Positions 23,567 to 31,106 of a stretch of DNA of 41,579 bases are shown here, one piece after another; the first letter of the stretch is position 1, and the number at the start of each line of letters is the position of its first letter. The position numbers were made by a program, and so were the translations under genes. Location: the IMG/VR virus record IMGVR_UViG_3300000236_000002, positions 1 through 41,579 of that record; one strand, written 5' to 3'. The notes beneath the pieces are model-generated. The model was not told where the DNA came from. It worked only from the letters and a program-made list of their open reading frames with translations, and did not search any database. This stretch comes from a virus.

Positions 23567-24307
23567 TTATTTTGAAAATTTGATGGTTCCTTTGATTTTG
23601 CTTACTTTACGGTCGCCAAAAATGAAATTTAGTTCAGTACCGGTATTGTTCATAAAGATGTCGTGCCCTTTGTTGGCTCGCCATTCGTTTGGTGGCGTGC
23701 CCTGTTCTCCAAATCGAATGTTTAATGTTCTCAAAACATTGCCTTCAGTATTGAAATAAGTAACTCTAATCGTATTGGTTGAATTGGTTACCTCAGTCAT
23801 GCCACCTGAATTTGGGAGTGTTAAGTGTGTAAAGCAATCGGTTATCGTTTTCTCTTCTATCAATTTGTCAGTTCCAACTTCGTAAGCTTTTAGTTCCATT
23901 TTGGTATAAGCGCATGAGGTTGTTTTTTCTGTACCATTTTTAGTGGGCAAATCTTTGTATTTTTTGTAGTTTGGACCTTCTACACTTCTACTATATATAA
24001 ATACAAATAGAAAAACCAATGCAACTACAGATAGTAGCAACCAGTTGCTCAAAATAAATTCTTTTGCCGTTTTACGTGGTAGTTTTTCTACTATTAACTC
24101 ACTACCCGGATTCTTTAAATAATTGATTTTATGGTTTAAATTTCGTATTGCTAATTGGCGTTTTCTTTCGCTGTTTATGCTCAAATTTTTGAATTCTGTT
24201 TCGAGAAAATAAAGTGCATCTAAATAATAATCAAGTGCTTTTTCTATATTTCCCTTAAACTCCTCTCGCTCGCCATTCGTTTTGGCTTCTGTGTATTTGT
24301 TGTTCAT
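23567..24307 (-). CDS. MIT-like, single-pass membrane protein of the lysogeny operon
   Basis: This 246-residue protein has an N-terminal three-helix region (residues 3-65, KGNIEKALDYYLDALYFLE) that resembles MIT or TPR-like bundles. One transmembrane helix follows (87-106, NWLLLSVVALVFLFVFIYS), then a 135-residue outer domain with two cysteines and a beta pattern (VTYFNTEGNVLRTLNIRFG; GTELNFIFGDRKVSKIKGTI). It is coexpressed with the repressor, so it is made in lysogens and would change the cell envelope. Superinfection exclusion or lysogenic conversion is a reasonable inference. MIT domains are mainly known from eukaryotes and archaea, so a convergent bundle is possible. Confidence 0.7.
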   Translation of the reverse strand: MNNKYTEAKTNGEREEFKGNIEKALDYYLDALYFLETEFKNLSINSERKRQLAIRNLNHKINYLKNPGSELIVEKLPRKTAKEFILSNWLLLSVVALVFLFVFIYSRSVEGPNYKKYKDLPTKNGTEKTTSCAYTKMELKAYEVGTDKLIEEKTITDCFTHLTLPNSGGMTEVTNSTNTIRVTYFNTEGNVLRTLNIRFGEQGTPPNEWRANKGHDIFMNNTGTELNFIFGDRKVSKIKGTIKFSK

Positions 24308-24326
24308 TCTTAAAGTTTTAGTGTGA

Positions 24327-24743
24327 TTATTTTTTTTTCATTAATTCTATCATGTCTTTGAGCAATTTGTTTTGCTCTTTCAAATAGTCAATTTCTTGTT
24401 TTAACATTTTTACGTTTTCTCTGCCGTAATCAACCCCACGTTCCTGTAAATTCATTTCATTGCCCTCGCCCACTACCGTATTGCCTACCCACGAATTTTT
24501 TATTTTGCTCTCTATTTTGGGCTTCTCACTTTTTAGCATTTCGCCCTTTCCGGTTAAAAGCCATTCTATATTTATATTGAAATTTGATATAATTTTTAGT
24601 ATAATTTCAAGCGATATTTTCTTTCCATTGTTTTCAATGTGTGATAAATTCGCTTGTTTAACATCAATAATATTACAAAAGTCGGTTTGTGTTAAATTAT
24701 TTCTATTCCTTATTTCTTTGATTCTCAAACCAATATCAATCAT
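24327..24743 (-). CDS. CI-type repressor (XRE helix-turn-helix with coiled coil)
   Basis: This 138-residue protein has an HTH_3/XRE domain at residues 6-65: LRIKEIRNRNNLTQTDFC, VKQANLSHIENN and ISLEIILKIISNFNINIEWL, ending in the common WLLTGKGEM motif. Instead of a LexA-like peptidase it has GNTVVGEGNEMN and a leucine-zipper coil (VKMLKQEIDYLKEQNKLLKD), so it likely oligomerises through the coil and is not induced by RecA self-cleavage. It diverges from the early operon across a switch with three AATAAGATA sites. It heads the leftward lysogeny operon. Confidence 0.85.
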   Translation of the reverse strand: MIDIGLRIKEIRNRNNLTQTDFCNIIDVKQANLSHIENNGKKISLEIILKIISNFNINIEWLLTGKGEMLKSEKPKIESKIKNSWVGNTVVGEGNEMNLQERGVDYGRENVKMLKQEIDYLKEQNKLLKDMIELMKKK

Positions 24744-24768
24744 GTAAAAAAAAATATGTTAAAATATC

Positions 24769-24828
24769 AAAATAAGATATAAAAAATTTGCATAGTATTA
24801 AAATAAGATATATTTTTGTAATAAGATA
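24769..24828. promoter_or_regulatory. Operator sites of the lysis-lysogeny switch
   Basis: AATAAGATA occurs at 24771-24779, 24802-24810 and 24820-24828. The first two sit in a longer 12-base direct repeat, AAAATAAGATAT. The middle copy abuts the -7 box of the rightward promoter and the last overlaps the transcript start. The copies are tandem, not palindromic, which suits a repressor binding cooperatively as oligomers. Confidence 0.6.
24787..24818 (+). promoter_or_regulatory. Rightward early promoter
   Basis: TTTG at 24787-24790 and TATTTTTG at 24811-24818 are separated by exactly 20 bases, the Bacteroidota consensus. The transcript would start near 24825 and reach the small Cro-like gene at 24848. 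Candidate operators overlap it. Confidence 0.75.
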
Positions 24829-24847
24829 CAAATTAAAAAACGAAGCT

Positions 24848-25045
24848 ATGTTTGACTTTCATAATCATTACACATCAATTCCGAATAAGGAAGAAAAAAT
24901 AAAATTTAGAAAGAAAGTAATTGAAATATTAAACATCAATTACAATTATTTCTACATGTGGCTCGCAAGAAACCACATTCCACCAAAATTCAGAGAAGAT
25001 TTTGCAAACAAAGTAATGCAAAACCCCGACCTGAAATGGTCTTAA
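24848..25045 (+). CDS. Cro-like small regulator
   Basis: This 65-residue protein is the first rightward gene after the switch. The longer frame at 24788 begins inside the promoter, so the ATG at 24848 is used. IKFRKKVIEILNINYNYFYM then LARNHIPPKFREDFA has the helix-turn-helix spacing of small Cro/YdaS-like proteins with a trailing beta or helix. Position makes a Cro or antirepressor role likely. A terminator hairpin follows at once, so it may be made in bulk before downstream genes. Confidence 0.65.
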   Translation: MFDFHNHYTSIPNKEEKIKFRKKVIEILNINYNYFYMWLARNHIPPKFREDFANKVMQNPDLKWS

Positions 25046-25060
25046 CTTTATTATAAAATA

Positions 25061-25108
25061 AAGAAGCTTAAAACCAGCCGCCAAGCATTATTTTTAAGCT
25101 TCTTTTTA
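25061..25108 (+). terminator. Terminator after the Cro-like gene
   Basis: AAGAAGCTTAAAA (25061-25073) pairs with TTTTAAGCTTCTT (25092-25104), then TTTT. The 18-base loop carries CCAGCCGCCAA, an 11-base string also found just before terS at 182-192. Early genes beyond would need antitermination or another promoter. Confidence 0.7.
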
Positions 25109-25164
25109 AAAGATACGATAAAACTCCCTGCCTTCAGTCGCCAAACCTTGCGCAGTGAGTAACA

Positions 25165-25214
25165 AAATAACAAAAACCACACGCTCAAAAAGCGTGAAAG
25201 TAGCTGCATTTTTA
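25165..25214 (-). ncRNA. Possible short leftward RNA
   Basis: A leftward promoter with ideal spacing (25221-25252) would start RNA near 25214. About 20 bases later comes a hairpin, CACGCT (25196-25191 read leftward as its complement) with AGCGTG (25185-25180), followed by a T-rich stretch. That predicts an RNA of about 50 bases. A hydrophobic frame of 53 residues (25211 to 25051, ATG at 25211) starts just after the promoter and could be translated instead if the hairpin is read through. Confidence 0.35.
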
Positions 25215-25220
25215 TTGGTG

Positions 25221-25252
25221 CAAATATAAAAAACAATTTCACACTTTCCAAA
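25221..25252 (-). promoter_or_regulatory. Leftward promoter in the early intergenic region
   Basis: Read leftward, TTTG (25252-25249), 20 bases, then TATATTTG (25228-25221): a full consensus match. The -33 box lies inside a hairpin, TTCACACTTT-CCA-AAAGTGTGAA (25238-25260), which could be an operator. No annotated leftward gene is downstream. Confidence 0.6.
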
Positions 25253-25279
25253 AGTGTGAACAAAAAAAAATAAAAATTT

Positions 25280-25594
25280 ATGTACGACAGAACGCATGTT
25301 AAGATTTACCAGAAGCTAAGCCAAACATCAAAAATGGGCTTAAAGCGTTGGTTATTGGCACAATTAAAAGCCAAACGAACGCCAAGAACCTTTGGAAATT
25401 GGTTTAACGATGTTAAAGAAATTCCTGAAAAAGTTGAAAATTTCACGAACGAAGAAATTAAAAAAATCATGCTTCACGGCTTAACGCTATTTGCTGAGGC
25501 AGAAAAAAGCAAATTTCAGTCAATCATGGAAGATGCAAAAAAAGAGGTACAAACATTCAATAAATACCTCAAAAAACTAATTTTATTTAATTAA
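25280..25594 (+). CDS. Small early protein, unknown
   Basis: This 104-residue basic helical protein (LSQTSKMGLKRWLLAQLKAK then RTPRTFGNWFNDVKEIPEK) resembles no family I know. The N-terminal half could be a DNA-binding helix pair. It follows the region of hairpins at 25180-25260 and heads a run of closely packed early genes. Start chosen at the first ATG. Confidence 0.6.
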   Translation: MYDRTHVKIYQKLSQTSKMGLKRWLLAQLKAKRTPRTFGNWFNDVKEIPEKVENFTNEEIKKIMLHGLTLFAEAEKSKFQSIMEDAKKEVQTFNKYLKKLILFN

Positions 25595-25611
25595 CAAAAA
25601 AAAAACGCAAA

Positions 25612-25764
25612 ATGAAAACAATAATCCTAACAAAAATGATTGTGGAATTGGCAAGCAATACGCTATTTCATTTCTACGGGGCAATAGCCTTTGGTGTAAT
25701 TCTTTTAATTAGTATTCTCCGCTATTTCTACAAAAAAGATGGAACAACCGACGGTAGCAAGTAA
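25612..25764 (+). CDS. Small membrane protein
   Basis: This 50-residue protein has one transmembrane helix (FYGAIAFGVILLISILRYFY, about residues 21-40) and a polar tail. Its start has the ACGCAAAATG leader motif that recurs at several early genes. It overlaps the next gene by 26 bases. Function is unknown. Confidence 0.55.
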   Translation: MKTIILTKMIVELASNTLFHFYGAIAFGVILLISILRYFYKKDGTTDGSK

Positions 25765-25918
25765 ACGCAAGGCAAATAAACGCCAAAAACCCAGTGAAAA
25801 TATGCCATCAAAGAAAACGCACGAAGTCGATTATTGGACAGGCAACTTTATTACCGGGCACGACTTGAAAATTTATTTTCGAGAAATACAAAACGAAGAA
25901 TTTGATTTTGATTTTTAA
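25739..25918 (+). CDS. Small basic protein
   Basis: This 59-residue protein has a lysine-rich N-terminus (SKRKANKRQKPSENMPSKK) and an acidic C-terminus (EIQNEEFDFDF). It ends 2 bases before the next ATG. Overlap with the membrane protein suggests coupling. No family was recognised. Confidence 0.5.
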   Translation: MEQPTVASKRKANKRQKPSENMPSKKTHEVDYWTGNFITGHDLKIYFREIQNEEFDFDF

Positions 25919-25920
25919 AC

Positions 25921-26199
25921 ATGACAACAATAACACTATCATACAGCGAGCTTGACGATATGCTTTTCAGAGCTTCAAAAATGGGAGCTATGCAGGCATT
26001 GCAAGAAACAGGGTTGTTGAAATCGACCCTTAAACGTGCCGAAGTTGAAAAGCTTTACGGTCGTAGAATGTACGAAAAAAGCCTACTATTTGTACGTTGG
26101 CAGAAAAAAGGCGGAAGTGTTATTTGCCAACGTGTGGATTTTGAGAAATTTATAACCAAATTCAACGAAGAACAAAAAGAACTAAAAACTCAAAACTAA
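25921..26199 (+). CDS. Putative helix-turn-helix/excisionase-like protein
   Basis: This 92-residue protein ends with a pattern like Bacteroidota HTH_17/excisionase proteins: a first helix (LLKSTLKRAEVEKLYGRRMY), then WQKKGGSVICQRVDFEKFI, in which the last strand-turn-helix is typical of MerR/Xis winged helices. It could be excisionase, since none is found beside the integrase. It is tightly packed between two genes. Confidence 0.5.
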   Translation: MTTITLSYSELDDMLFRASKMGAMQALQETGLLKSTLKRAEVEKLYGRRMYEKSLLFVRWQKKGGSVICQRVDFEKFITKFNEEQKELKTQN

Positions 26200-26200
26200 C

Positions 26201-26602
26201 ATGAGTAGAACCTACGATGCGTGGAAGTTGCAAAGTCCCTACAACCACGAAGAAGAAGCGTATTGGGAATGCCCACACTGCAAAGCTTATGTAAGCAAAA
26301 GCAGCATAGTAGGCAATTTAGAGGTTTGCACCGATTGTGCCGAAACTCTAAAACCATTGCACGAAAAGGCTCTTAATTTATTTACGCTTTTGTGGAAGTT
26401 CAAAACCAAAACAACCCCACAGTTGCAAGAAATAAACGCCATAATCGCCGCAAGGCAATGGCTAGCCAAAGAGCTAAAAATGAAAGAATCTGAATGCTTT
26501 ATCGAAAACTTAAACGAAGAAAATTGCCTTTTGGCAATCGAAATTTTGGAAGGAGTTTTTGAACGAAGCGAAGTTCTAATGAAATTTAAAGAAGCTGCCT
26601 AA
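26201..26602 (+). CDS. Zinc-ribbon protein
   Basis: This 133-residue protein carries CPHC (C24, C27) and CTDC (C43, C46), a four-cysteine zinc ribbon, followed by helices. It starts one base after the previous stop. Zinc ribbons of this size serve in DNA or protein binding; the target is unknown. A hairpin lies after the stop. Confidence 0.65.
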   Translation: MSRTYDAWKLQSPYNHEEEAYWECPHCKAYVSKSSIVGNLEVCTDCAETLKPLHEKALNLFTLLWKFKTKTTPQLQEINAIIAARQWLAKELKMKESECFIENLNEENCLLAIEILEGVFERSEVLMKFKEAA

Positions 26603-26610
26603 AATAGTAA

Positions 26611-26663
26611 GACGGCACTGAAAACGCAAAATGAAAAGCAAAATCAGCACCGTCTATTGTTAA
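26611..26663 (+). promoter_or_regulatory. Hairpin enclosing a 10-codon leader frame
   Basis: GACGG-CA-CTG (26611-26620) pairs with CAG-CA-CCGTC (26645-26654). The loop contains the ACGCAAAATG leader and an ATG at 26631 that opens a 10-codon frame (MKSKISTVYC) ending at 26663. The next real gene starts at 26718. It could be an attenuator for the recombination block or only a transcript-end hairpin; no T-run follows. Confidence 0.4.
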
Positions 26664-26717
26664 AGTTGGCGCAAAAGTAAATATTAAATTTTAATAACCA
26701 AAAAAAAGTTAAAAAAA

Positions 26718-28433
26718 ATGAGTACGGAAACCACAGTTAGACGATACTTACAAGACGAAAGTCTTAGTATCCTGAAAGTTAATAATCTAAAACTCTTGCA
26801 AGATGCACCGCAAAAAGTGGAAGATTTAATTAAAAACAACGAATTTCTAAACCCTTCAATTAATTTTGACGAGGCTGAAAAACGTAGAAAAAACCTTAAA
26901 AACGGACGTTTGGACGTTCAAAGAATAACAAAAGACTTAACCAGTAGCCTCAACGATGCGAAGAAAACAGTATCGGAGTTTGAAAAAGAGTTATTAGCCG
27001 ATTTAGAGCCAGCCGAAGAAAAACAAACGGCAGCCAACCACGTTTACAAAGAAGAACAGGACTGGAAAAACACATGCGACAAGAACACAAAAGAGGCTTA
27101 CACAAAGTACATTATCGACTACTCTACTCGTAACTCGATACCAATGTTCAAAGCCCAAGCCGAAGCCAAGATTAATGAATTTGTAGCTGCCGAAAAAGCA
27201 ATCGAAAACAAATACAACGATTGGTTAGACCAAACAACCAAAACCATTTATGCAATTAACACCAGCAAAGAGGCTAGTGAGCTAATTGAAACATTAGAGA
27301 ATTTAGATGTAGATGCTTTTGGCAAATTTGCCGATGCAGCTCAAGAAAAAAGAGATTCTTTTTTGTCTGTTATCGACACAAAACTGGCAAACCTTGTTAG
27401 TGCTGAGCATTTGGCACGTATCAACGAAAAGAAATCGGCGTATTCTACAGACATTTCACGCGCTACACTGCAAACGATTGGTAGTATTATTCAAAGTATT
27501 CAAAATTGTTTGAATGCAAAACCAGATTTTGGCGAGCACACCGGGTTGGCAATTCAAGAAATGTCCAAACTTTTTACCCTTGCCAAAGAGCGTGAAACTT
27601 TCCTTATTTCTCAAAAAGAAATGGCAGAGGCAAAAGCAGAAATGAAACGCCAACAGGCTGAAATGAAAGCCATGCAAGAACAACTTGCAGCGCAAAAAGC
27701 GGAATTGGAACGTGCCGAAAACGAACGCAAAGCAGCAGAAGCCAAAGCTGAAGCCGAAAAACAAGCTGAAATAAATCGTTTGGCGGCTGAAAAAGCAGCC
27801 GAAGAAAAAGCCAAAGAGCGTTTCGCAATCGACAAAGAAGCCGCTGAGATACACGCAAAATGCAGCGTTGTTATTAAAGAGTATAAAAATGCAACTTCGG
27901 TTTCTGATATTGAAAAAGTGAGAGAGCTTATTGCCGAACTTGAAAACATTACTCCTGTTTACGATGCCAACAAACAATCATTGTTTGCAGGTATAAACAA
28001 ACTAATCAACGGTTGTAACGAAAAAGCATTGCACTTTCAAATAGCCGAAGAACAGGCTGAATTAGAAGCACAAGGCAAAATAAAAATCGGTGGCGTTGTT
28101 TACAAAAAAAGCCTTTTGGCAGAAGTAAAAGCTTATTTCAATAGTGAATCATTTCAAAACCTTGAAAAAACGCATTCTTACGAAGCCATTGATGAGCTTA
28201 TCAACGAAATGCGAGAAGGCAAAGCGATGGGACGTGAAACATGGAAAGACCTTACAACCGTTCAAAAACTCAACGAAGCGTACAGAACCGAAATTCTTAA
28301 CAAAGTAAATGAATTTGCAACGGAATTATTTGCCGATGGTAAATTAAGAAATGCTTTTGCTGATGGAATTTTGAACGCCCACGACCTTGCAAAACAATTC
28401 AACAATCAATTAGTATTCAATTCAACAAAATAA
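26718..28433 (+). CDS. Long coiled-coil protein of the recombination block (DUF1351-like)
   Basis: This 571-residue protein is helical throughout. An N-terminal domain (1-130) has GRLDVQRITKDLTSSLNDAK, a pattern of DUF1351-like phage proteins found next to recombinases. A central Ala/Glu/Lys/Gln coiled coil follows (residues 295-375), then a C-terminal helical region. It starts the recombination/replication block and is followed after 8 bases by an SSB-like gene and a PD-(D/E)XK nuclease. It may organise recombination complexes. Confidence 0.65.
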   Translation: MSTETTVRRYLQDESLSILKVNNLKLLQDAPQKVEDLIKNNEFLNPSINFDEAEKRRKNLKNGRLDVQRITKDLTSSLNDAKKTVSEFEKELLADLEPAEEKQTAANHVYKEEQDWKNTCDKNTKEAYTKYIIDYSTRNSIPMFKAQAEAKINEFVAAEKAIENKYNDWLDQTTKTIYAINTSKEASELIETLENLDVDAFGKFADAAQEKRDSFLSVIDTKLANLVSAEHLARINEKKSAYSTDISRATLQTIGSIIQSIQNCLNAKPDFGEHTGLAIQEMSKLFTLAKERETFLISQKEMAEAKAEMKRQQAEMKAMQEQLAAQKAELERAENERKAAEAKAEAEKQAEINRLAAEKAAEEKAKERFAIDKEAAEIHAKCSVVIKEYKNATSVSDIEKVRELIAELENITPVYDANKQSLFAGINKLINGCNEKALHFQIAEEQAELEAQGKIKIGGVVYKKSLLAEVKAYFNSESFQNLEKTHSYEAIDELINEMREGKAMGRETWKDLTTVQKLNEAYRTEILNKVNEFATELFADGKLRNAFADGILNAHDLAKQFNNQLVFNSTK

Positions 28434-28441
28434 AATAAGCC

Positions 28442-28984
28442 ATGACTAAAGATACATTAGAAATACAAAACCCGATTGATGCCTTTGAAGGCAAAGAATT
28501 AGCAATCGTAAAACCAAACGAACAAAGAGAAGTCGCTCTTGCCGAAGCAAAGCGTATTCCATTCGCTACATTCGACATAAGCAACGCAAACGAAGCAATG
28601 CTAAATGCTATTGCCGATGCACCGCAAATGAATTTCAACACCAAAGCGGAGTATTGGTCGCCAGAAACAAAAGGCGAGCGCAAAAGATTGATTTTTCAAT
28701 TTGTTGCCGAAAAAGAAAAAACAAAGAACACCATGAGCGACGACCCCGAGTATGTGTACATAGATACAGCCTATTTCGTTGAACTAAAAAAGGACGAAAA
28801 GACTGGAAAAATGCAGCAACAAATGCTAAAAAACGCTTCTACTGTTATGGTTTCTTACCTACAAAACAATGCAATTCCAAGGCATTCAATTTTAGATATT
28901 GAATATCTAGGTAAGAAAAACAGCAAAAAAAGCGGTTTTAAATTTGACGATTTTGCTTTCATTCCTGTACCAATTCAATTTTAA
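28442..28984 (+). CDS. Possible single-strand DNA-binding or annealing protein
   Basis: This 180-residue protein lies between the coiled-coil protein and the nuclease, where phages keep SSB or annealase. Alternating strands (KRLIFQFVAEKEKT; YVYIDTAYFVEL; STVMVSYLQNN; SILDIEYLGKKNSKKSG) fit an OB-like fold, and the end KFDDFAFIPVPIQF is acidic-aromatic. No strict motif proves it. Confidence 0.5.
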   Translation: MTKDTLEIQNPIDAFEGKELAIVKPNEQREVALAEAKRIPFATFDISNANEAMLNAIADAPQMNFNTKAEYWSPETKGERKRLIFQFVAEKEKTKNTMSDDPEYVYIDTAYFVELKKDEKTGKMQQQMLKNASTVMVSYLQNNAIPRHSILDIEYLGKKNSKKSGFKFDDFAFIPVPIQF

Positions 28985-28997
28985 TACGAATTAGAAC

Positions 28998-29999
28998 ATG
29001 GACGAACTAACCAAACAATATTTTGCAAACCTTAATCAGCAAGAGCGTCAGGCTCTTGCTGACTACAATCAGGTTATCGAATTAGATAACTTGCTTGATG
29101 CGCATTTTGAGATGTACACTCAAAAAGTGCTAAGGAATTGGCTTGCAAACAATCCTGACAAAAAAAGCTGGTTAGTTGAACGAATCAAAACTTTCAAATT
29201 TAAAAAGGTCGAAGATTTAAGAATTAGCCAGTCGCTCATCAAATCTTTTTGGGACTATTCAGAGGGAAATATTTGTGGCGAACTTTACAAAGAATCACTT
29301 TTCAATAAAAAAATATCGCCTTACAAAACATCGGACGCGATGCTTGCAGGGCAAGTATTTGAATATATAGCAACCGGACAAAAGAATTATAACTGCGAAG
29401 TTCCTGAACTTCCATCGATGTTTTCTAAAGACGGTTACTCAAAACAAGGAGAAGTAATCAAAGCGCAAGCCGATAATTGGAAAAAATTTGTTAGAACAAA
29501 CAAGTTTTTAAGAGTTAAAACTGGTGAGTTTTTGAGTTACGAAACTCAAACCTACAAAGCAACTGCCTTGCCAGACGTAGTTGCTCAAAAAGGTAAACAA
29601 ACGTACATCATTGATTTGAAATTTGGCGACCCAGATGCGACTTTTGGCGACTTCGCTTGGGCTGACCAAACCCTCAAATACAAAGACAAACTTCTTCTTC
29701 AAGCCAAACAAAACGTACTCCTTTGGTACAAGATGACTGGTGAGAAGGCTCAATTTATGTTCTACATAGCAAGTAAAACCAACCCAAATAATGCGAAAGC
29801 GAGAATTATTGCATTCAAGGATATCGATGGTATGCTCAAAGAACACGAATTACTAATCGAAAACACGTACAAAGGACTTGTTTTTCTATTAGAAAATGGA
29901 ATTATGGAACCTACTCCGGAGTTGAAATTTTGCACTGATTGCAAAGTTTCATGCGTGCAAAAGGTGTCAGTTGCAAACATTAAGACTATAACAATTTAA
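28998..29999 (+). CDS. PD-(D/E)XK exonuclease, AddB/Cas4-like or RecE-like
   Basis: This 333-residue nuclease has the motif order of the superfamily: GQVFEYIATG with E122, LPDVV with D193, then YIIDLKF with D206 and K208, and a QAKQNVLLWY motif (Q235/Q238). Cysteines C93 and a C-terminal CTDCKVSC cluster hint at an iron-sulfur clasp as in AddB/Cas4. It probably degrades or trims ends during recombination with the SSB-like neighbour. Function by motif is firm; substrate is inferred. Confidence 0.8.
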   Translation: MDELTKQYFANLNQQERQALADYNQVIELDNLLDAHFEMYTQKVLRNWLANNPDKKSWLVERIKTFKFKKVEDLRISQSLIKSFWDYSEGNICGELYKESLFNKKISPYKTSDAMLAGQVFEYIATGQKNYNCEVPELPSMFSKDGYSKQGEVIKAQADNWKKFVRTNKFLRVKTGEFLSYETQTYKATALPDVVAQKGKQTYIIDLKFGDPDATFGDFAWADQTLKYKDKLLLQAKQNVLLWYKMTGEKAQFMFYIASKTNPNNAKARIIAFKDIDGMLKEHELLIENTYKGLVFLLENGIMEPTPELKFCTDCKVSCVQKVSVANIKTITI

Positions 30000-30002
30000 T
30001 GT

Positions 30003-31106
30003 ATGGCACGACCTATAAAGAAGGGACTTGATTATTTTCCTTTAGATGTTGATTTCTTTACCGACGATAAAGTTGAGATTATTGTTGGGCAATTTGGGTT
30101 ACAAGCAGAGAACATCATTCTTCGACTATTCTCAAAAATATATAGGGAGAATGGCTTTTATTATACTTGGGGGTCAGACGAACAAATCCTTTTTGGAAAG
30201 AGGTTCGGGTTTACCGTGGGTACAACGAGAGAAATTGTAGCCGGGTGTCTCAAACGTGGAATCTTTGACAATTCCGTATTTGAGAGGTTCGGAGTGCTAA
30301 CTTCAAAAGGAATTCAAACACGATTTTTTGAGATAATGAAAAACTCAAAAAGGAAAACGACTCCACTTTCGGAGCTCGAAGCTGACTATTTACTTGTTGA
30401 TATTGGTGCTAAAATAGAGGAAAAAACAGTTAATACGGAATTAACTCTAATTAATACGGAATTAACCCCGATAAACTCGGAATTTAGTACACAAAGTAAA
30501 GTAAAGAAAAGTAAAGAAAAGGAAATTAAAATAAAACAAAGTAAAAGTGGAATTAATTCCGAAGAAACGATTTTGGAAAATTCGAGTATTGAACCGCCAA
30601 ATGTTACTGTGAATTTTGACTTTACTGTGTTTGATAAAAATTTCTTTAAATACTTTAAAAAAAATACTACGGATTCTTTCATTCAAAAATTTGCAAAGTG
30701 GTATGAATATAAGAAACATAACGGCTTTGTTTTGTTTCCAAACAAAAAACCTATCGACGACTTTTTTAAAAAATTGAATGAAATTTCCAGTGGTGATTTG
30801 GGCGTGGCGGCGCAGGCGATTGAAAATGCGATTGCCAACAAATGGCAAGATGTGTATCCTATCATCGTGCCGAGCGAGCCAACCACAAACCTTAACGGCA
30901 AGTGGGTAAATTTCAAAACGCTTGTTTGTCAGGTAATTCCAAGTTTTGAGGAAGTTGAATTTGTTCAAATGACTGACAAAACGGTCAATTTGCGGTGTAC
31001 CCTCGAAACCATGAATGCCGTTGAAAACAGCGAAAAATTTAATCAGTTCAAAACCATTTTCAAAAGCCATTTTGGCGAACGAAAATTAATTTATGTAAAA
31101 AAATGA
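30003..31106 (+). CDS. Replication initiation protein (Lin1244/DUF4373 N-terminal domain)
   Basis: This 367-residue protein begins with the Lin1244/Lin1753-type winged-helix domain: GLDYFPLDVDFFTDDKVEII, then GLQAENIILRLFSKIY and LFGKRFGFTVGTTREIVAGC. The C-terminal half is basic and helical (KWYEYKKHNGF, then a DnaD-like helical region). Such proteins serve as phage replication initiators or helicase loaders. It overlaps the next gene by 4 bases. A low-complexity Lys/Glu linker and many short direct repeats lie at 30430-30550. Confidence 0.75.
   Translation: MARPIKKGLDYFPLDVDFFTDDKVEIIVGQFGLQAENIILRLFSKIYRENGFYYTWGSDEQILFGKRFGFTVGTTREIVAGCLKRGIFDNSVFERFGVLTSKGIQTRFFEIMKNSKRKTTPLSELEADYLLVDIGAKIEEKTVNTELTLINTELTPINSEFSTQSKVKKSKEKEIKIKQSKSGINSEETILENSSIEPPNVTVNFDFTVFDKNFFKYFKKNTTDSFIQKFAKWYEYKKHNGFVLFPNKKPIDDFFKKLNEISSGDLGVAAQAIENAIANKWQDVYPIIVPSEPTTNLNGKWVNFKTLVCQVIPSFEEVEFVQMTDKTVNLRCTLETMNAVENSEKFNQFKTIFKSHFGERKLIYVKK

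Noticed and set aside
23418-23759. Rightward 113-codon frame
   Set aside because: It lies antisense to two well-formed leftward genes and has no promoter or family signal.
27456-27977. Leftward 173-codon frame and its neighbours
   Set aside because: It is the antisense shadow of the Ala/Glu/Lys coiled-coil region of the 26718 gene.
30462-31070. Leftward 202-codon frame
   Set aside because: It is antisense to the replication protein, rich in Phe/Leu as expected of a shadow frame.
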